NCBI GenBank assembly: GCA_037441565.1
Contig: JBBIRW010000013.1
Coordinates: 1 to 9,388, forward strand
From: JBBIRW01 sp037441565
GTDB lineage: Bacteria > Desulfobacterota > JBBIRW01
Direction: 5' to 3'
DNA length: 9,388 bases
The stretch's first letter is position 1. Each line of letters begins with the position of its first letter. Below are positions 1 to 6,873 of this stretch, in pieces. The notes below the pieces were generated by a model. It had not been told where the DNA came from. It was given only the letters and a program-made list of their open reading frames with translations, and did not search any database. The position numbers and the translations under genes are program-made.

Positions 1-206
1 TAAATAGGGAGGCAGTAAGGGAAGTGCTCATTGCTACAAATTTTACTGTTGAAGGAGAGGCAACAGCGGTATATATTATTGATCTATTAAAAAACATCGG
101 GGTGAAGGTAACACGCATAGCACAGGGACTTCCTGCAGGATCCGATATAGAATATGCGGATCGATACACGCTTTCAAGGGCCCTCCAGGGAAGGAGGGAG
201 CTGTAA
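1..206 (+). CDS. recR: Recombination protein RecR, C-terminal part (5' end outside window)
   Basis: About 67 C-terminal codons are present; the frame begins at base 3 with an Asn codon and ends at TAA 204-206. RecR works with RecO (and RecF) to load RecA at single-stranded gaps. The visible part is the second half of the Toprim domain and the C-terminal tail. TNFTVEGEATAVYI and VTRIAQGLPAGSDIEYAD match the family signature (TNPT-EGEAT ... VTRIAHGLPVG-DLEYAD), and the protein ends in the usual GRREL. The zinc finger and helix-hairpin-helix lie upstream of the window. A GTG at 24 is an internal Val codon, not a start, because the conserved frame runs through it from the left edge. The next gene begins 22 bases downstream on the same strand, so recR probably heads or belongs to the same operon. 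Confidence 0.95.
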   Translation, partial: NREAVREVLIATNFTVEGEATAVYIIDLLKNIGVKVTRIAQGLPAGSDIEYADRYTLSRALQGRREL

Positions 207-219
207 ATATAAACTTCAG

Positions 220-228
220 GGAGGAGGT
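220..228 (+). promoter_or_regulatory. Ribosome binding site that decides the porG start
   Basis: The bases GGAGGAGGT lie directly before ATG 229. The distal GGAGG (220-224) is 4 bases from the ATG, and the proximal GGAGG is almost adjacent to it. This supports ATG 229 over the upstream in-frame ATG at 154, which has no comparable site and would sit inside recR. A second ATG at 233 is out of frame. Confidence 0.7.
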
Positions 229-807
229 ATGAATGAGAAAGAATATGTGGAGATAAGATGGCATGGAAGGGCAGGCCAGGGTGTCATTACAGCAGCAAAG
301 ATGCTGGCTGAGGCACTCATGGAGGCGGGAAAGCACATCCAGGCATTTCCCGAATACGGCCCTGAGAGAAGTGGTGCACCCATGAAGGCTTTCAACAGGA
401 TCAGTGAAAGGCCCATCCATATACATTCCGGTGTTCTTTTTCCTGATGTTGTTGCTGTTGTTGATCCAACGCTAATTGGCATAAAGGAACTTGTTGAGGG
501 GATAAAGGAAAATACCGTTTTTATAATAAATTCGCCTGATGAATCGGAAAAGATCAAGAAGAGGATGAAGGTAAACAGTAATCCTGTATACACTGTTGAT
601 GCAACAAGGATTGCACTTGAATGTTTCGGGAAGAATATACCAAATACCCCACTTCTTGGTGCGGTCGTTAAGGTTACAGGTCTGGTTTCCATTTCTGATA
701 TCAATGAGCAATTGAGAAAAACATTGAGTAAAAAATTCAGCGAGAAAATCGTTGATAGCAATATAAAGGCTTTAATTAGAGGGGCCGAGGAGGTAAAGGG
801 AGGATGA
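229..807 (+). CDS. porG: Pyruvate:ferredoxin oxidoreductase, gamma subunit
   Basis: A 192-residue gamma subunit of a 2-oxoacid:ferredoxin oxidoreductase (the POR gamma domain, also called domain III), which interacts with the CoA part of the reaction in the gamma-delta-alpha-beta complex. RWHGRAGQGV (residues 10-19) and FPEYGPERSGAP (40-51) are the family hallmarks, and ILNTPLLG-like NIPNTPLLGAVVKV near residue 145 matches the conserved end of the domain. I chose ATG 229 rather than the longer frame opening at 154, which would overlap recR. ATG 229 follows a purine-rich GGAGGAGG ribosome site, and homology begins at residue 6 from this start. The stop TGA 805-807 overlaps the start of the next gene (ATGA), which implies translational coupling. 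Pyruvate as substrate is inferred from the complete four-gene set and the PorA-like alpha subunit; ketoisovalerate or another 2-oxoacid is possible. Confidence 0.93.
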   Translation: MNEKEYVEIRWHGRAGQGVITAAKMLAEALMEAGKHIQAFPEYGPERSGAPMKAFNRISERPIHIHSGVLFPDVVAVVDPTLIGIKELVEGIKENTVFIINSPDESEKIKKRMKVNSNPVYTVDATRIALECFGKNIPNTPLLGAVVKVTGLVSISDINEQLRKTLSKKFSEKIVDSNIKALIRGAEEVKGG

Positions 808-1127
808 AATACAAATTTGATACCAACAAGTTGATGGGATGGAGGGAACTTCCCATCGGGGCAATTATCCCGGAAGGTGGAACATCGGAGAAGTATGAGA
901 CAGGATCCTGGAGGACGGAAAGACCTGTTCTTGATCCCGAGAGGTGCACAAGCTGTTTGATATGCTGGATATTCTGTCCTGACTCATCAATTATAGTTAA
1001 AGATGGAAAAATGATCGGATTTGATCTGGATCATTGCAAGGGATGCGGTATATGTGCGAGGGAGTGCCCACCCAAGTTCAGTGCGATAAGGATGGTTCCA
1101 GAATCGAAATTTCATGAGGAGGAATAA
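804..1127 (+). CDS. porD: Pyruvate:ferredoxin oxidoreductase, delta subunit (2[4Fe-4S] ferredoxin type)
   Basis: A 107-residue electron-transfer subunit that carries electrons from the TPP site toward external ferredoxin. Two complete CxxCxxCxxxCP motifs are visible: Cys48, 51, 54, 58 (CTSCLICWIFCP) and Cys78, 81, 84, 88 (CKGCGICARECP). Together they bind two [4Fe-4S] clusters. The N-terminal part (W13-RELPIGAIIPEGGTSEKYETGSWR) is the extension typical of POR/VOR delta subunits rather than of free ferredoxins. The start overlaps the stop of the gamma gene by four bases (ATGA), and an AAGGGAGG site lies just upstream. The alpha gene follows after 3 bases. Length and motif spacing are normal for the family. 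Confidence 0.95.
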   Translation: MKYKFDTNKLMGWRELPIGAIIPEGGTSEKYETGSWRTERPVLDPERCTSCLICWIFCPDSSIIVKDGKMIGFDLDHCKGCGICARECPPKFSAIRMVPESKFHEEE

Positions 1128-1130
1128 GAG

Positions 1131-2321
1131 ATGTATGTCGCAAAAAAAAGGGATGCATTAACGGGAAATCAGGCTGTTGCCTACGCGATGAAACAGATAA
1201 ATCCTGATGTGTGCGCAGCATACCCCATAACACCATCCACTGATCTCATGCAGGAGTTCTGCAATTATGTAGCAAAGGGTGAAGTAACAACAGAGATGGT
1301 GCTTGTTGAAAGTGAGCACAGCGCGATGAGTGCATGTATCGGGGCTGCTGCTGCAGGCGGAAGAGTTATGACAGCAACGTCTGCATGCGGACTTGCACTC
1401 ATGTGGGAGGTCCTATATGTTGCATCATCATGCAGGCTTCCGATAGTTATGACGCTTGTTAACCGTGCATTCAATGCACCACTTAACATCCACTGCGACC
1501 ACTCAGACGCAATGGGATCGAGGGATGCGGGATGGATACAGATTTTTGGTGAAACAGCACAGGAGGCATACGATAACACCATTCAGGCTGTTCGCATTGC
1601 GGAGCATCCGGATGTGAGGCTTCCTGTTATGAGTTGTTTTGATGGGTTCATAATAAGTCATTCACTTGAAGTGATCGAACTGATTGAAGATGAGAAGGTG
1701 AGGGAGTTTGTAGGGGAATACAAACCTTTGTACTCGCTTCTCGATGTTGACAATCCCATAACTGTTGGCCCACTTGATCTTCAGAACTACTACATGGAGC
1801 ACAAAAGGCAGCAGAGAGAGGCAATGGAGATAGCAAAGGGTGTTATCCTTGATGTGGGGAAGGAGTTTGGAAAGAAATTTGGAAGGGAATATGGATTTTA
1901 CGATGAGTACATGCTGGATGACGCCGATATAGCAGTTGTTGTTCTGAGTTCCACTGCAGGGACAACAAGGGTTGCTGTTGATGAGTTGAGAAGAATGGGT
2001 ATAAAGGCAGGGCTACTCAAGCCAAGGGTTTTCAGGCCTTTCCCTGGAAGGGAATTTGCAAATGCACTTTCCCATGTGAAGGCAATTGCCGTTCTTGACA
2101 GGGCAGAGACCTTCGGAGGAGAGGGAGGTCCGCTTTTTATTGAACTTCGATCAAGTCTATACAACCTTCCGAGGAGGCCCATAATTGTAAACAGGATATT
2201 TGGCTTAGGAGGGAGGGACATATTCGTCCATGATATAAAGGCTGTTTTCTGCGAGCTTCTTCAGGGTCTTGAAAGAGGAGTTCCTCCCAGGGAGTTTGAT
2301 TACATTACAATCAGAGAATAA
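1131..2321 (+). CDS. porA: Pyruvate:ferredoxin oxidoreductase, alpha subunit
   Basis: A 396-residue alpha subunit of the four-subunit oxidoreductase. It supplies the pyrimidine-binding side of the TPP site and part of the pyruvate pocket. Landmarks are YPITPSTDLMQEF (residues 31-43), the SEHSAMSACIGAAAAGGRV segment (61-79), TATSACGLALMWE (81-93), and SSTAGTTRVAVDELR further on. KAGLLKPRVFRPFPG marks the C-terminal transketolase-like domain, followed by ALSHVKAIAVLDRAETFG. The length is normal for PorA. ATG 1131 is preceded by GAGGAGGAA within the end of the delta gene, with only 3 bases between the genes. The sequence resembles PorA (pyruvate synthase) more than KorA or VorA by my reading of these motifs; substrate assignment from sequence alone is not certain. 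Confidence 0.93.
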   Translation: MYVAKKRDALTGNQAVAYAMKQINPDVCAAYPITPSTDLMQEFCNYVAKGEVTTEMVLVESEHSAMSACIGAAAAGGRVMTATSACGLALMWEVLYVASSCRLPIVMTLVNRAFNAPLNIHCDHSDAMGSRDAGWIQIFGETAQEAYDNTIQAVRIAEHPDVRLPVMSCFDGFIISHSLEVIELIEDEKVREFVGEYKPLYSLLDVDNPITVGPLDLQNYYMEHKRQQREAMEIAKGVILDVGKEFGKKFGREYGFYDEYMLDDADIAVVVLSSTAGTTRVAVDELRRMGIKAGLLKPRVFRPFPGREFANALSHVKAIAVLDRAETFGGEGGPLFIELRSSLYNLPRRPIIVNRIFGLGGRDIFVHDIKAVFCELLQGLERGVPPREFDYITIRE

Positions 2322-2342
2322 TGAATTTTTAAGAGGTGTGGA

Positions 2343-3314
2343 ATGGCAAAATTTAACGTAAATCTCAAAGAAGCATCTAAAAAAGAAGAGAAACTCACAG
2401 GTGGTCACAGGCTTTGTGCAGGCTGTGGTGCTTCTGTTCTTGTAAGACAGACACTGTTTGCAACTGATGATCCTGTTGTTGTTGCATGTGCAACGGGTTG
2501 TCTTGAAGTGGCAACAAGCATATTTCCCTATACATCCTGGAAGACTCCATGGATTCACAATGCATTTGAAAATGCTGCTGCAACTATAAGTGGTGTTGAG
2601 GCAATGTACAGGGCATTGAAACGGAAGGGAGTGATACCGAAGGAGAAGAGGATAAAGTTTATTGCATTTGGTGGAGATGGGGGAACATACGACATAGGTC
2701 TTCAGTCGCTCTCAGGTGCACTTGAAAGGGGGCACAGCTTCCTCTATATATGTTACGACAATGAGGGCTATATGAATACGGGTATACAGAGGAGCAGTTC
2801 CACCCCCATTGGTGCTGCTACAACAACAGCACCACCGGGTGAAGCGATGCCTGGAAAGATTCAGGACAGGAAGGATCTCACACATATTGTGATCGCCCAC
2901 AATATTCCCTTCGTTGCACAGGCAAGTATTCATGACTGGCGGGACCTTATGATAAAGGTAAAGAAGGCACTCGCAAAGGATGGTCCAACCTTTATAAATG
3001 CATTTTCTCCATGTGACAGAGGGTGGAGATTCGAACCGAAGGATACGATTGAGATTGCAAGAATGGCTGTTGAGACGTGTTTCTGGCCGCTTTATGAGGT
3101 GGATGAAGGTGTGCTGAGGATAAATTACAAGCCAAAGGAGAAAAAACCTGTTGTCGAATGGCTGAAGATGCAGGGAAGATTCCAGCACCTTTTCGAGGAA
3201 AAGAACAGGCATCTTATCGATCTTATACAAAAAAGGGTTGATGAGGAGTGGGAGAGGTTGCTAAAATTAGATGGAATGAAGATTGCGCTATCTTACTTCA
3301 AGGCCAAAGTATGA
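2343..3314 (+). CDS. porB: Pyruvate:ferredoxin oxidoreductase, beta subunit (TPP-binding)
   Basis: A 323-residue beta subunit that binds the diphosphate and Mg of thiamine diphosphate and the proximal [4Fe-4S] cluster. The cluster ligands are evident: Cys25 and Cys28 in RLCAGCG, Cys53 in ATGCLEV and Cys224 in FSPCDRGW, the usual four-Cys pattern of PorB. The TPP motif is GGDGGTYDIG (110-119) followed by DNEGYMNTGIQRS (139-151). STPIGAATTTAP (153-164) is also conserved in PorB. The start at ATG 2343 has AGAGGTG a few bases upstream. The gene ends 16 bases before mglB. The C-terminal region from about residue 260 is charged and helical, a normal variable tail. It completes a full gamma-delta-alpha-beta set, so a functional enzyme is expected. 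Confidence 0.94.
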   Translation: MAKFNVNLKEASKKEEKLTGGHRLCAGCGASVLVRQTLFATDDPVVVACATGCLEVATSIFPYTSWKTPWIHNAFENAAATISGVEAMYRALKRKGVIPKEKRIKFIAFGGDGGTYDIGLQSLSGALERGHSFLYICYDNEGYMNTGIQRSSSTPIGAATTTAPPGEAMPGKIQDRKDLTHIVIAHNIPFVAQASIHDWRDLMIKVKKALAKDGPTFINAFSPCDRGWRFEPKDTIEIARMAVETCFWPLYEVDEGVLRINYKPKEKKPVVEWLKMQGRFQHLFEEKNRHLIDLIQKRVDEEWERLLKLDGMKIALSYFKAKV

Positions 3315-3330
3315 TGCACAGGATGGATTG

Positions 3331-3813
3331 ATGACCGATCCACAGCTGATAATTTTTGAGGACGAATTCAAGCAGATAAATAGCATCCTTCAGCGACTTG
3401 TTGAAGATGCGCAGGCAAAGATAGTATTTCTTGTTGACAGAAACGGTCAACTCATAGCAAGTGCAGGCGAAAAAGATAAGGTTGATGCACTCTCCATAGC
3501 ATCGCTTGCCGCAGGCAATATTGCAGCAACAAGTGGACTCGCAAAGATCCTTGGACAGAAGGAGTTTACGATCCTTTTCCATGAGGGGGAAAAAGATCAT
3601 ATACACCTTTCCCTCATAGGATCGCGCATTATCCTTGTTGTGATATTTGATAACAGGACATCTCTTGGTCTTGTTAGACTCAGGGTGAAGAAGGCGAGTG
3701 ATCTGCTTACAAACATATTTGATGTGCTTCTGAGGAGATCTGATGAGAGACTGAAAAGTATGGTTCTGCCCGATCTTACTGAGGAGGATATCGATAAGCT
3801 GTTTAATCATTAA
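3331..3813 (+). CDS. mglB: Roadblock/LC7 protein MglB, GTPase-activating partner of MglA
   Basis: A 160-residue Roadblock/LC7 protein, close in length and sequence to Myxococcus xanthus MglB, which dimerises and acts as GAP for MglA at the lagging pole. Shared stretches include AKIVFLVDRNGQLIASAG (about residues 29-46), NIAATSGLAKILGQKEF, FHEGEKDHIHLSLIGSR and VVIFDNRTSLGLVRLRVKKAS. The acidic tail ends TEEDIDKLFNH, like the MglB C-terminus. I chose ATG 3331 over the frame opening at 3283, which would overlap porB; an AGGATGG site precedes it, and the M-T-D-P-Q start aligns with the short N-terminus of MglB. It lies 16 bases after porB and 19 before mglA. This identity rests on remembered M. 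xanthus sequence, and the resemblance is strong. Confidence 0.94.
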   Translation: MTDPQLIIFEDEFKQINSILQRLVEDAQAKIVFLVDRNGQLIASAGEKDKVDALSIASLAAGNIAATSGLAKILGQKEFTILFHEGEKDHIHLSLIGSRIILVVIFDNRTSLGLVRLRVKKASDLLTNIFDVLLRRSDERLKSMVLPDLTEEDIDKLFNH

Positions 3814-3832
3814 GAAAGTTGCAAATGTTTAG

Positions 3833-4423
3833 ATGTCATTCATAAACTATTCACTGAGAGAGATAAACTGTAAAATCGTTTACTACGGGCCTGGGCTCTG
3901 TGGTAAGACAACCAATCTTCAATATATTTACAGGAAGGTGAATCCTGAAAGTAGAGGAAAGCTGATATCCCTTGCAACAGAGACTGAAAGAACACTCTTC
4001 TTTGACTTTCTTCCGCTATCCCTTGGAGATATAAAGGGTTTCAAAACGAGATTCCACCTTTATACAGTTCCAGGGCAGGTATTCTATGAAGCATCAAGGA
4101 GGCTTATTCTGAAGGGGCTTGATGGGGTTGTATTTGTTGCGGATTCGCAGATAGAAAGGATGGATGCAAATATTGAGAGCATGGAGGATCTTCAGAGAAA
4201 TCTTAAGGATCAGGGGATTGACCTTTTTTCTATCCCTTTTGTTATACAGTATAATAAAAGGGACCTTTCAAACATCTTGCCTGTCTCTGAAATGAGGGCA
4301 ATTCTGAATCCAAGAGGTGTTCCTGATTTTGAGGCTGTAGCAAGTGTGGGGAAAGGTGTATTCGAAACCCTGAAGGCGATTATTAAGCTCATCCTTATTG
4401 AACTTAAGAGGGGCGGAAGATAA
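3833..4423 (+). CDS. mglA: Ras-like polarity GTPase MglA
   Basis: A 196-residue small GTPase, nearly the same length as M. xanthus MglA (195), which directs the front-rear polarity of gliding and type IV pilus machinery. P-loop GPGLCGKTT is at residues 19-27. The Walker B/G3 region reads TVPGQ (78-82), with Thr78 where Ras has Asp, as in MglA. NKRD (140-143) is the G4 guanine-specificity motif. Arg53 and Gln82, the intrinsic catalytic residues of MglA, are both present. The N-terminus MSFINYSLREINCKIVYYG matches MglA almost residue for residue. The ribosome site is weak (AAGAAAG, spacing about 13), so translation may depend on coupling to mglB 19 bases upstream. It is the last gene of the + strand operon. 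No type IV pilus or gliding genes occur in the window to show which machine it controls. Confidence 0.95.
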   Translation: MSFINYSLREINCKIVYYGPGLCGKTTNLQYIYRKVNPESRGKLISLATETERTLFFDFLPLSLGDIKGFKTRFHLYTVPGQVFYEASRRLILKGLDGVVFVADSQIERMDANIESMEDLQRNLKDQGIDLFSIPFVIQYNKRDLSNILPVSEMRAILNPRGVPDFEAVASVGKGVFETLKAIIKLILIELKRGGR

Positions 4424-4495
4424 GTAGTGGAGGATCGAGGGATAAGAAGTCGGGAAGATGGGATAATGAGAAGAGGTGATGGAGGGGGCAGATAT

Positions 4496-4525
4496 TTGAC
4501 TGATAAATGGAAGTTCTGGTATTAT
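4496..4525 (+). promoter_or_regulatory. Sigma70-type promoter of the tRNA-Asn gene
   Basis: TTGACT (4496-4501) is separated by 18 bases from TATTAT (4520-4525). The predicted transcript would start near 4532, leaving a leader of roughly 56 bases before the tRNA. The preceding 4424-4495 stretch is purine-rich with no recognisable gene or terminator hairpin after mglA, so some read-through from the operon is also possible. Confidence 0.55.
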
Positions 4526-4587
4526 TAATAAGCTTTTGAGTGCAGGATCCTTCCGTATAGAGAGCCCTTACATGTGGCTTCTGTGGT

Positions 4588-4663
<76 letters not shown>

Positions 4664-4834
4664 ATCTTGACTTTGAAGCGATGAGGGATACAAGGCTTTT
4701 TTAGCACACTTTTACATAAAGCATCCCGCAAATAATCAATTCTCAATAACTTTTTTCTCCTTTATTAAACCTTCTCTCATGAATGCAATTATCCCTTTTT
4801 CCCGGAGATTGGGGTTTGTTTATACCATTGAGAG

Positions 4835-5578
4835 TTATATCCCTTCTGAATTTTGCATAAGGGATGTTACATTATCATGGAAGGACACATTCTCTGTCAA
4901 AAGGGGTATCAGATCGCAGAAGTAAAAACGGCTGTCCCTGAGGACTACCTCACCTAATTTAAATGGGATTGCCTTTCGGAATATCAATCCATCATATACG
5001 AAAGTATGAAATTCCCCGTTTTCTCCACATGGGTCAATACCTGGAGGAAGATCCCTTAAGAATCTTTCATCATATGGCCTTCCTGCAAAGCTCCTGTCAA
5101 GCACATATGAGTCAACACATGTAATAACTGCCTTAAATCCCAGCTTTATGAATCTCCTGGCAAGTTCAGTGGTATCCCTTTTCCATAGTGGAAAGAGCCC
5201 TTTCATTCCTATTCTTGACAGGTTCTCTTCCCTGTAGGTCCTTATGTCCTCTAAGAAGATGTCTCCAAAAGCTACTGAAAGAATACCTTTCTCTTTATAA
5301 CAAAGGAGCTTCTCCTTTATCTTTTCCTCATATTCATGGTTGGATGCATCCTTACTTATATAGATCCTCTCAAGGGGAAGACCGATGGAGTGGGCCTGCT
5401 GTTCAAGAAAAATCCTACGGATCCCATGCATGGATACCCTGTCAAAGTCCTCTGTAATTGTGGTTATAAGTGCAGATACCTCATAACTCCTAGTGCTCAT
5501 TAGCTCATAGAGGGCCATGGCACTGTCCTTCCCGCCACTCCATAAAAACAGAATCTTTTCTTTTGGCTTCTTGTCCAT
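4835..5578 (-). CDS. Dph6-like adenine nucleotide alpha-hydrolase family protein
   Basis: A 247-residue protein of the ATP_bind_4 (Dph6/MJ0570-like) family, an N-type ATP pyrophosphatase fold. The PP-loop SGGKDS is at residues 14-19, VSMHGIRR near 48-55, AFGDIFLEDIRTYRE near 103-117, LFPLW at 128-132 and GENGEFHTFV at 185-194, all in the order of this family. In eukaryotes and archaea Dph6 amidates diphthine on EF2. Bacteria do not make diphthamide, so the substrate here is unknown and the protein should not be named diphthine-ammonia ligase. The last 20 or so residues after FYFCDLIP go beyond the usual end of the domain. The start ATG 5576-5578 lacks a clear Shine-Dalgarno sequence. The gene is monocistronic, convergent with the tRNA, with its own promoter. 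Confidence 0.88.
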   Translation of the reverse strand: MDKKPKEKILFLWSGGKDSAMALYELMSTRSYEVSALITTITEDFDRVSMHGIRRIFLEQQAHSIGLPLERIYISKDASNHEYEEKIKEKLLCYKEKGILSVAFGDIFLEDIRTYREENLSRIGMKGLFPLWKRDTTELARRFIKLGFKAVITCVDSYVLDRSFAGRPYDERFLRDLPPGIDPCGENGEFHTFVYDGLIFRKAIPFKLGEVVLRDSRFYFCDLIPLLTENVSFHDNVTSLMQNSEGI

Positions 5579-5608
5579 TTTTGTTTATGGTTCTGGATTT
5601 TTTAAAAG

Positions 5609-5637
5609 ATAATAACAATTAAGTATACCTGAATCAA
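5609..5637 (-). promoter_or_regulatory. Sigma70-type promoter of the Dph6-like gene
   Basis: On the minus strand TTGATT (5637-5632) is followed after 17 bases by TATTAT (5614-5609). Transcription would start near 5602, giving a leader of about 24 bases to the ATG at 5578. The position explains expression of the gene independently of the glycosyltransferases upstream of it. Confidence 0.55.
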
Positions 5638-5718
5638 TTAATCATGCCTAAGAAATTCATTGTTCACAGAAATAGGAGATGAATGAGTGGGTGAGCGGAG
5701 CACCTTATCTTTTTATAT

Positions 5719-5940
5719 TCAGCTCAAAATTTGTGTATAAAATCTCTCTAACTCCTCAGATATGTAAATCCAATCAAATTTTTCAGCTGTTTGCCTGGCT
5801 TTTTCCCCTATACTTCTTCTCAATTCCTTATTCAGCATCAAACTTTCGATAATATTAGCTGCCTCGCTTGAAATATTGTTTTCACTAACAAAAAAACCGT
5901 TTTCATTATCCAATATAAATTCATTGAGCCCCCCCTTTTT
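5719..5940 (-). pseudogene. Glycosyltransferase family 4, C-terminal fragment detached by frameshifts
   Basis: This is the C-terminal piece of the glycosyltransferase that begins at 6873. Read in the same frame as the first part, after the TAG at 5943-5941, it gives KKGGLNEFILDNENGFFV and then EAANIIESLMLNKELRRSIG. This is exactly the GT4 continuation expected after EAMATGLPVIARK (GG-x-x-E-x-I, then a G-F-x-V strand and the C-terminal helix with family-typical LxxMGxxAR-like EKARQTAEKFDW). It ends at TGA 5721-5719. The first ATG (5913-5911) lacks a plausible ribosome site and falls inside the domain, so separate translation is unlikely. Together with the upstream piece the protein would be about 384 residues, normal for GT4. 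Whether the break is real or a sequencing artefact cannot be decided here. Confidence 0.75.
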
Positions 5941-6873
5941 CTAGCAATAACTGGAAGTCCTGTAGCCCATAGCCTCTAAAGCTACCATGCCGAATGCTTC
6001 AAAATTCGAAGGTATAAATATTACATCTCCTACCATATAGATTAAATTCATCTTGTACGGCGGGAAAACATCTGTAAGAAATATTTTATCTTTTAACGAT
6101 TGAGCTTTATGAATAATATTTTTTGCATATTCCAATCGGCTACCTCTGGTTGGAATTTCTCCTACAACAAGAAATTTGATATTAGGAATATCTCTAATCA
6201 AATGCGCTGTATCAATGATATATTCCAGGCCTTTTTCAGGAGATATTCTACCTACAAATAATACTACGAAATCCTTGTCTGTCAGATTAAATCTATTTCT
6301 TATATCTTTTCTTACACCTTCTGATTCCCAATATGGTCTGAATTTTATTAGATCTACGCCATTATAAATATATTTAAAATACTTTGCTTTTATTTTTTTA
6401 TTCTCCTGATAAATATCGACAATATATTTGCTACATCCCATAAAAGCATCTACGACAATTTCATTATTTATTTCAACCTCATTATGAAGATGCAAAATTA
6501 TTTTTGTATTTTTCATATTCTTATTAACAGCTTCTATGATAGGTAAAAACCATTTAACAGAGTTATGCATATGAATTACATCAGGCTTTATTTCATTTAT
6601 AATTTTCAAGAGTCTGCGAGGATAAGATAATGGATCAACCCTTGTTATTTTTTGAAAAATTCTCTTATAAAACTTTCCAAAAGTTATTCTATGAAAGTAA
6701 ACCCCGTCCTTAAATTCATTTTTCGGATGAAAAGCACTACCAATACAAGCTATATGAGGCTCATAAAAAACTAACCTCCTGGATACTTCATATATCCAGG
6801 TCTCAACAGCAGCCCCTTTTAGTGGAGGAATAGGATGAACAGGGGCTGGAAACATTAACACCTTTTTGGGCAT
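5941..6873 (-). CDS. Glycosyltransferase family 4, interrupted after the EX7E motif
   Basis: As it stands this encodes 310 residues of a GT-B fold, GT4 retaining glycosyltransferase. It has an acceptor-side Rossmann domain (about 1-185, with HMHNSVKW and HLHNEVE) and a donor domain with FVGRISPEKGL (206-216) and the EX7E motif EAFGMVALE (292-300). After Met302 the frame is lost: an extra G in the coding ATGGGC leads to GYRTSSYC and a TAG. In the +1 frame the DNA continues ATGLPVIARK, the conserved follow-on of EX7E. A second indel, in the A5G7 tract, restores the original frame. The missing end includes part of the donor-sugar site, so the 310-residue product is probably inactive. The start at ATG 6873 has GGAG 10 bases upstream and lies 71 bases inside the preceding gene. 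The likely role is surface polysaccharide or LPS synthesis; the sugar is unknown. Confidence 0.8.
   Translation of the reverse strand: MPKKVLMFPAPVHPIPPLKGAAVETWIYEVSRRLVFYEPHIACIGSAFHPKNEFKDGVYFHRITFGKFYKRIFQKITRVDPLSYPRRLLKIINEIKPDVIHMHNSVKWFLPIIEAVNKNMKNTKIILHLHNEVEINNEIVVDAFMGCSKYIVDIYQENKKIKAKYFKYIYNGVDLIKFRPYWESEGVRKDIRNRFNLTDKDFVVLFVGRISPEKGLEYIIDTAHLIRDIPNIKFLVVGEIPTRGSRLEYAKNIIHKAQSLKDKIFLTDVFPPYKMNLIYMVGDVIFIPSNFEAFGMVALEAMGYRTSSYC

Noticed and set aside
216..761. A long minus-strand frame (181 codons) opposite porG.
   Set aside because: It is a codon-bias shadow of a strongly supported + strand gene; it has no conserved motif.
3298..3810. A 170-codon minus-strand frame opposite mglB.
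   Set aside because: It is a shadow of mglB, whose identity is clear from its whole length.
4675..4725. GGGAT...ATCCC around a T-rich loop downstream of the tRNA as a terminator.
   Set aside because: A five-base stem with a loop over 30 bases is not a credible intrinsic terminator.
4736..4819. A minus-strand stretch in the same frame as the Dph6-like gene, after two stops, reading NLREKGIIAFMREGLIKEKK.
   Set aside because: It looks protein-like but is 28 codons, has no supported start and matches nothing I recognise; too short to call a remnant.
5691..5717. GGTG...CACC followed by a T-run as a possible terminator between the glycosyltransferase and Dph6-like genes.
   Set aside because: The stem is only 4 bp and the T-run is on the + strand, where nothing is known to be transcribed.
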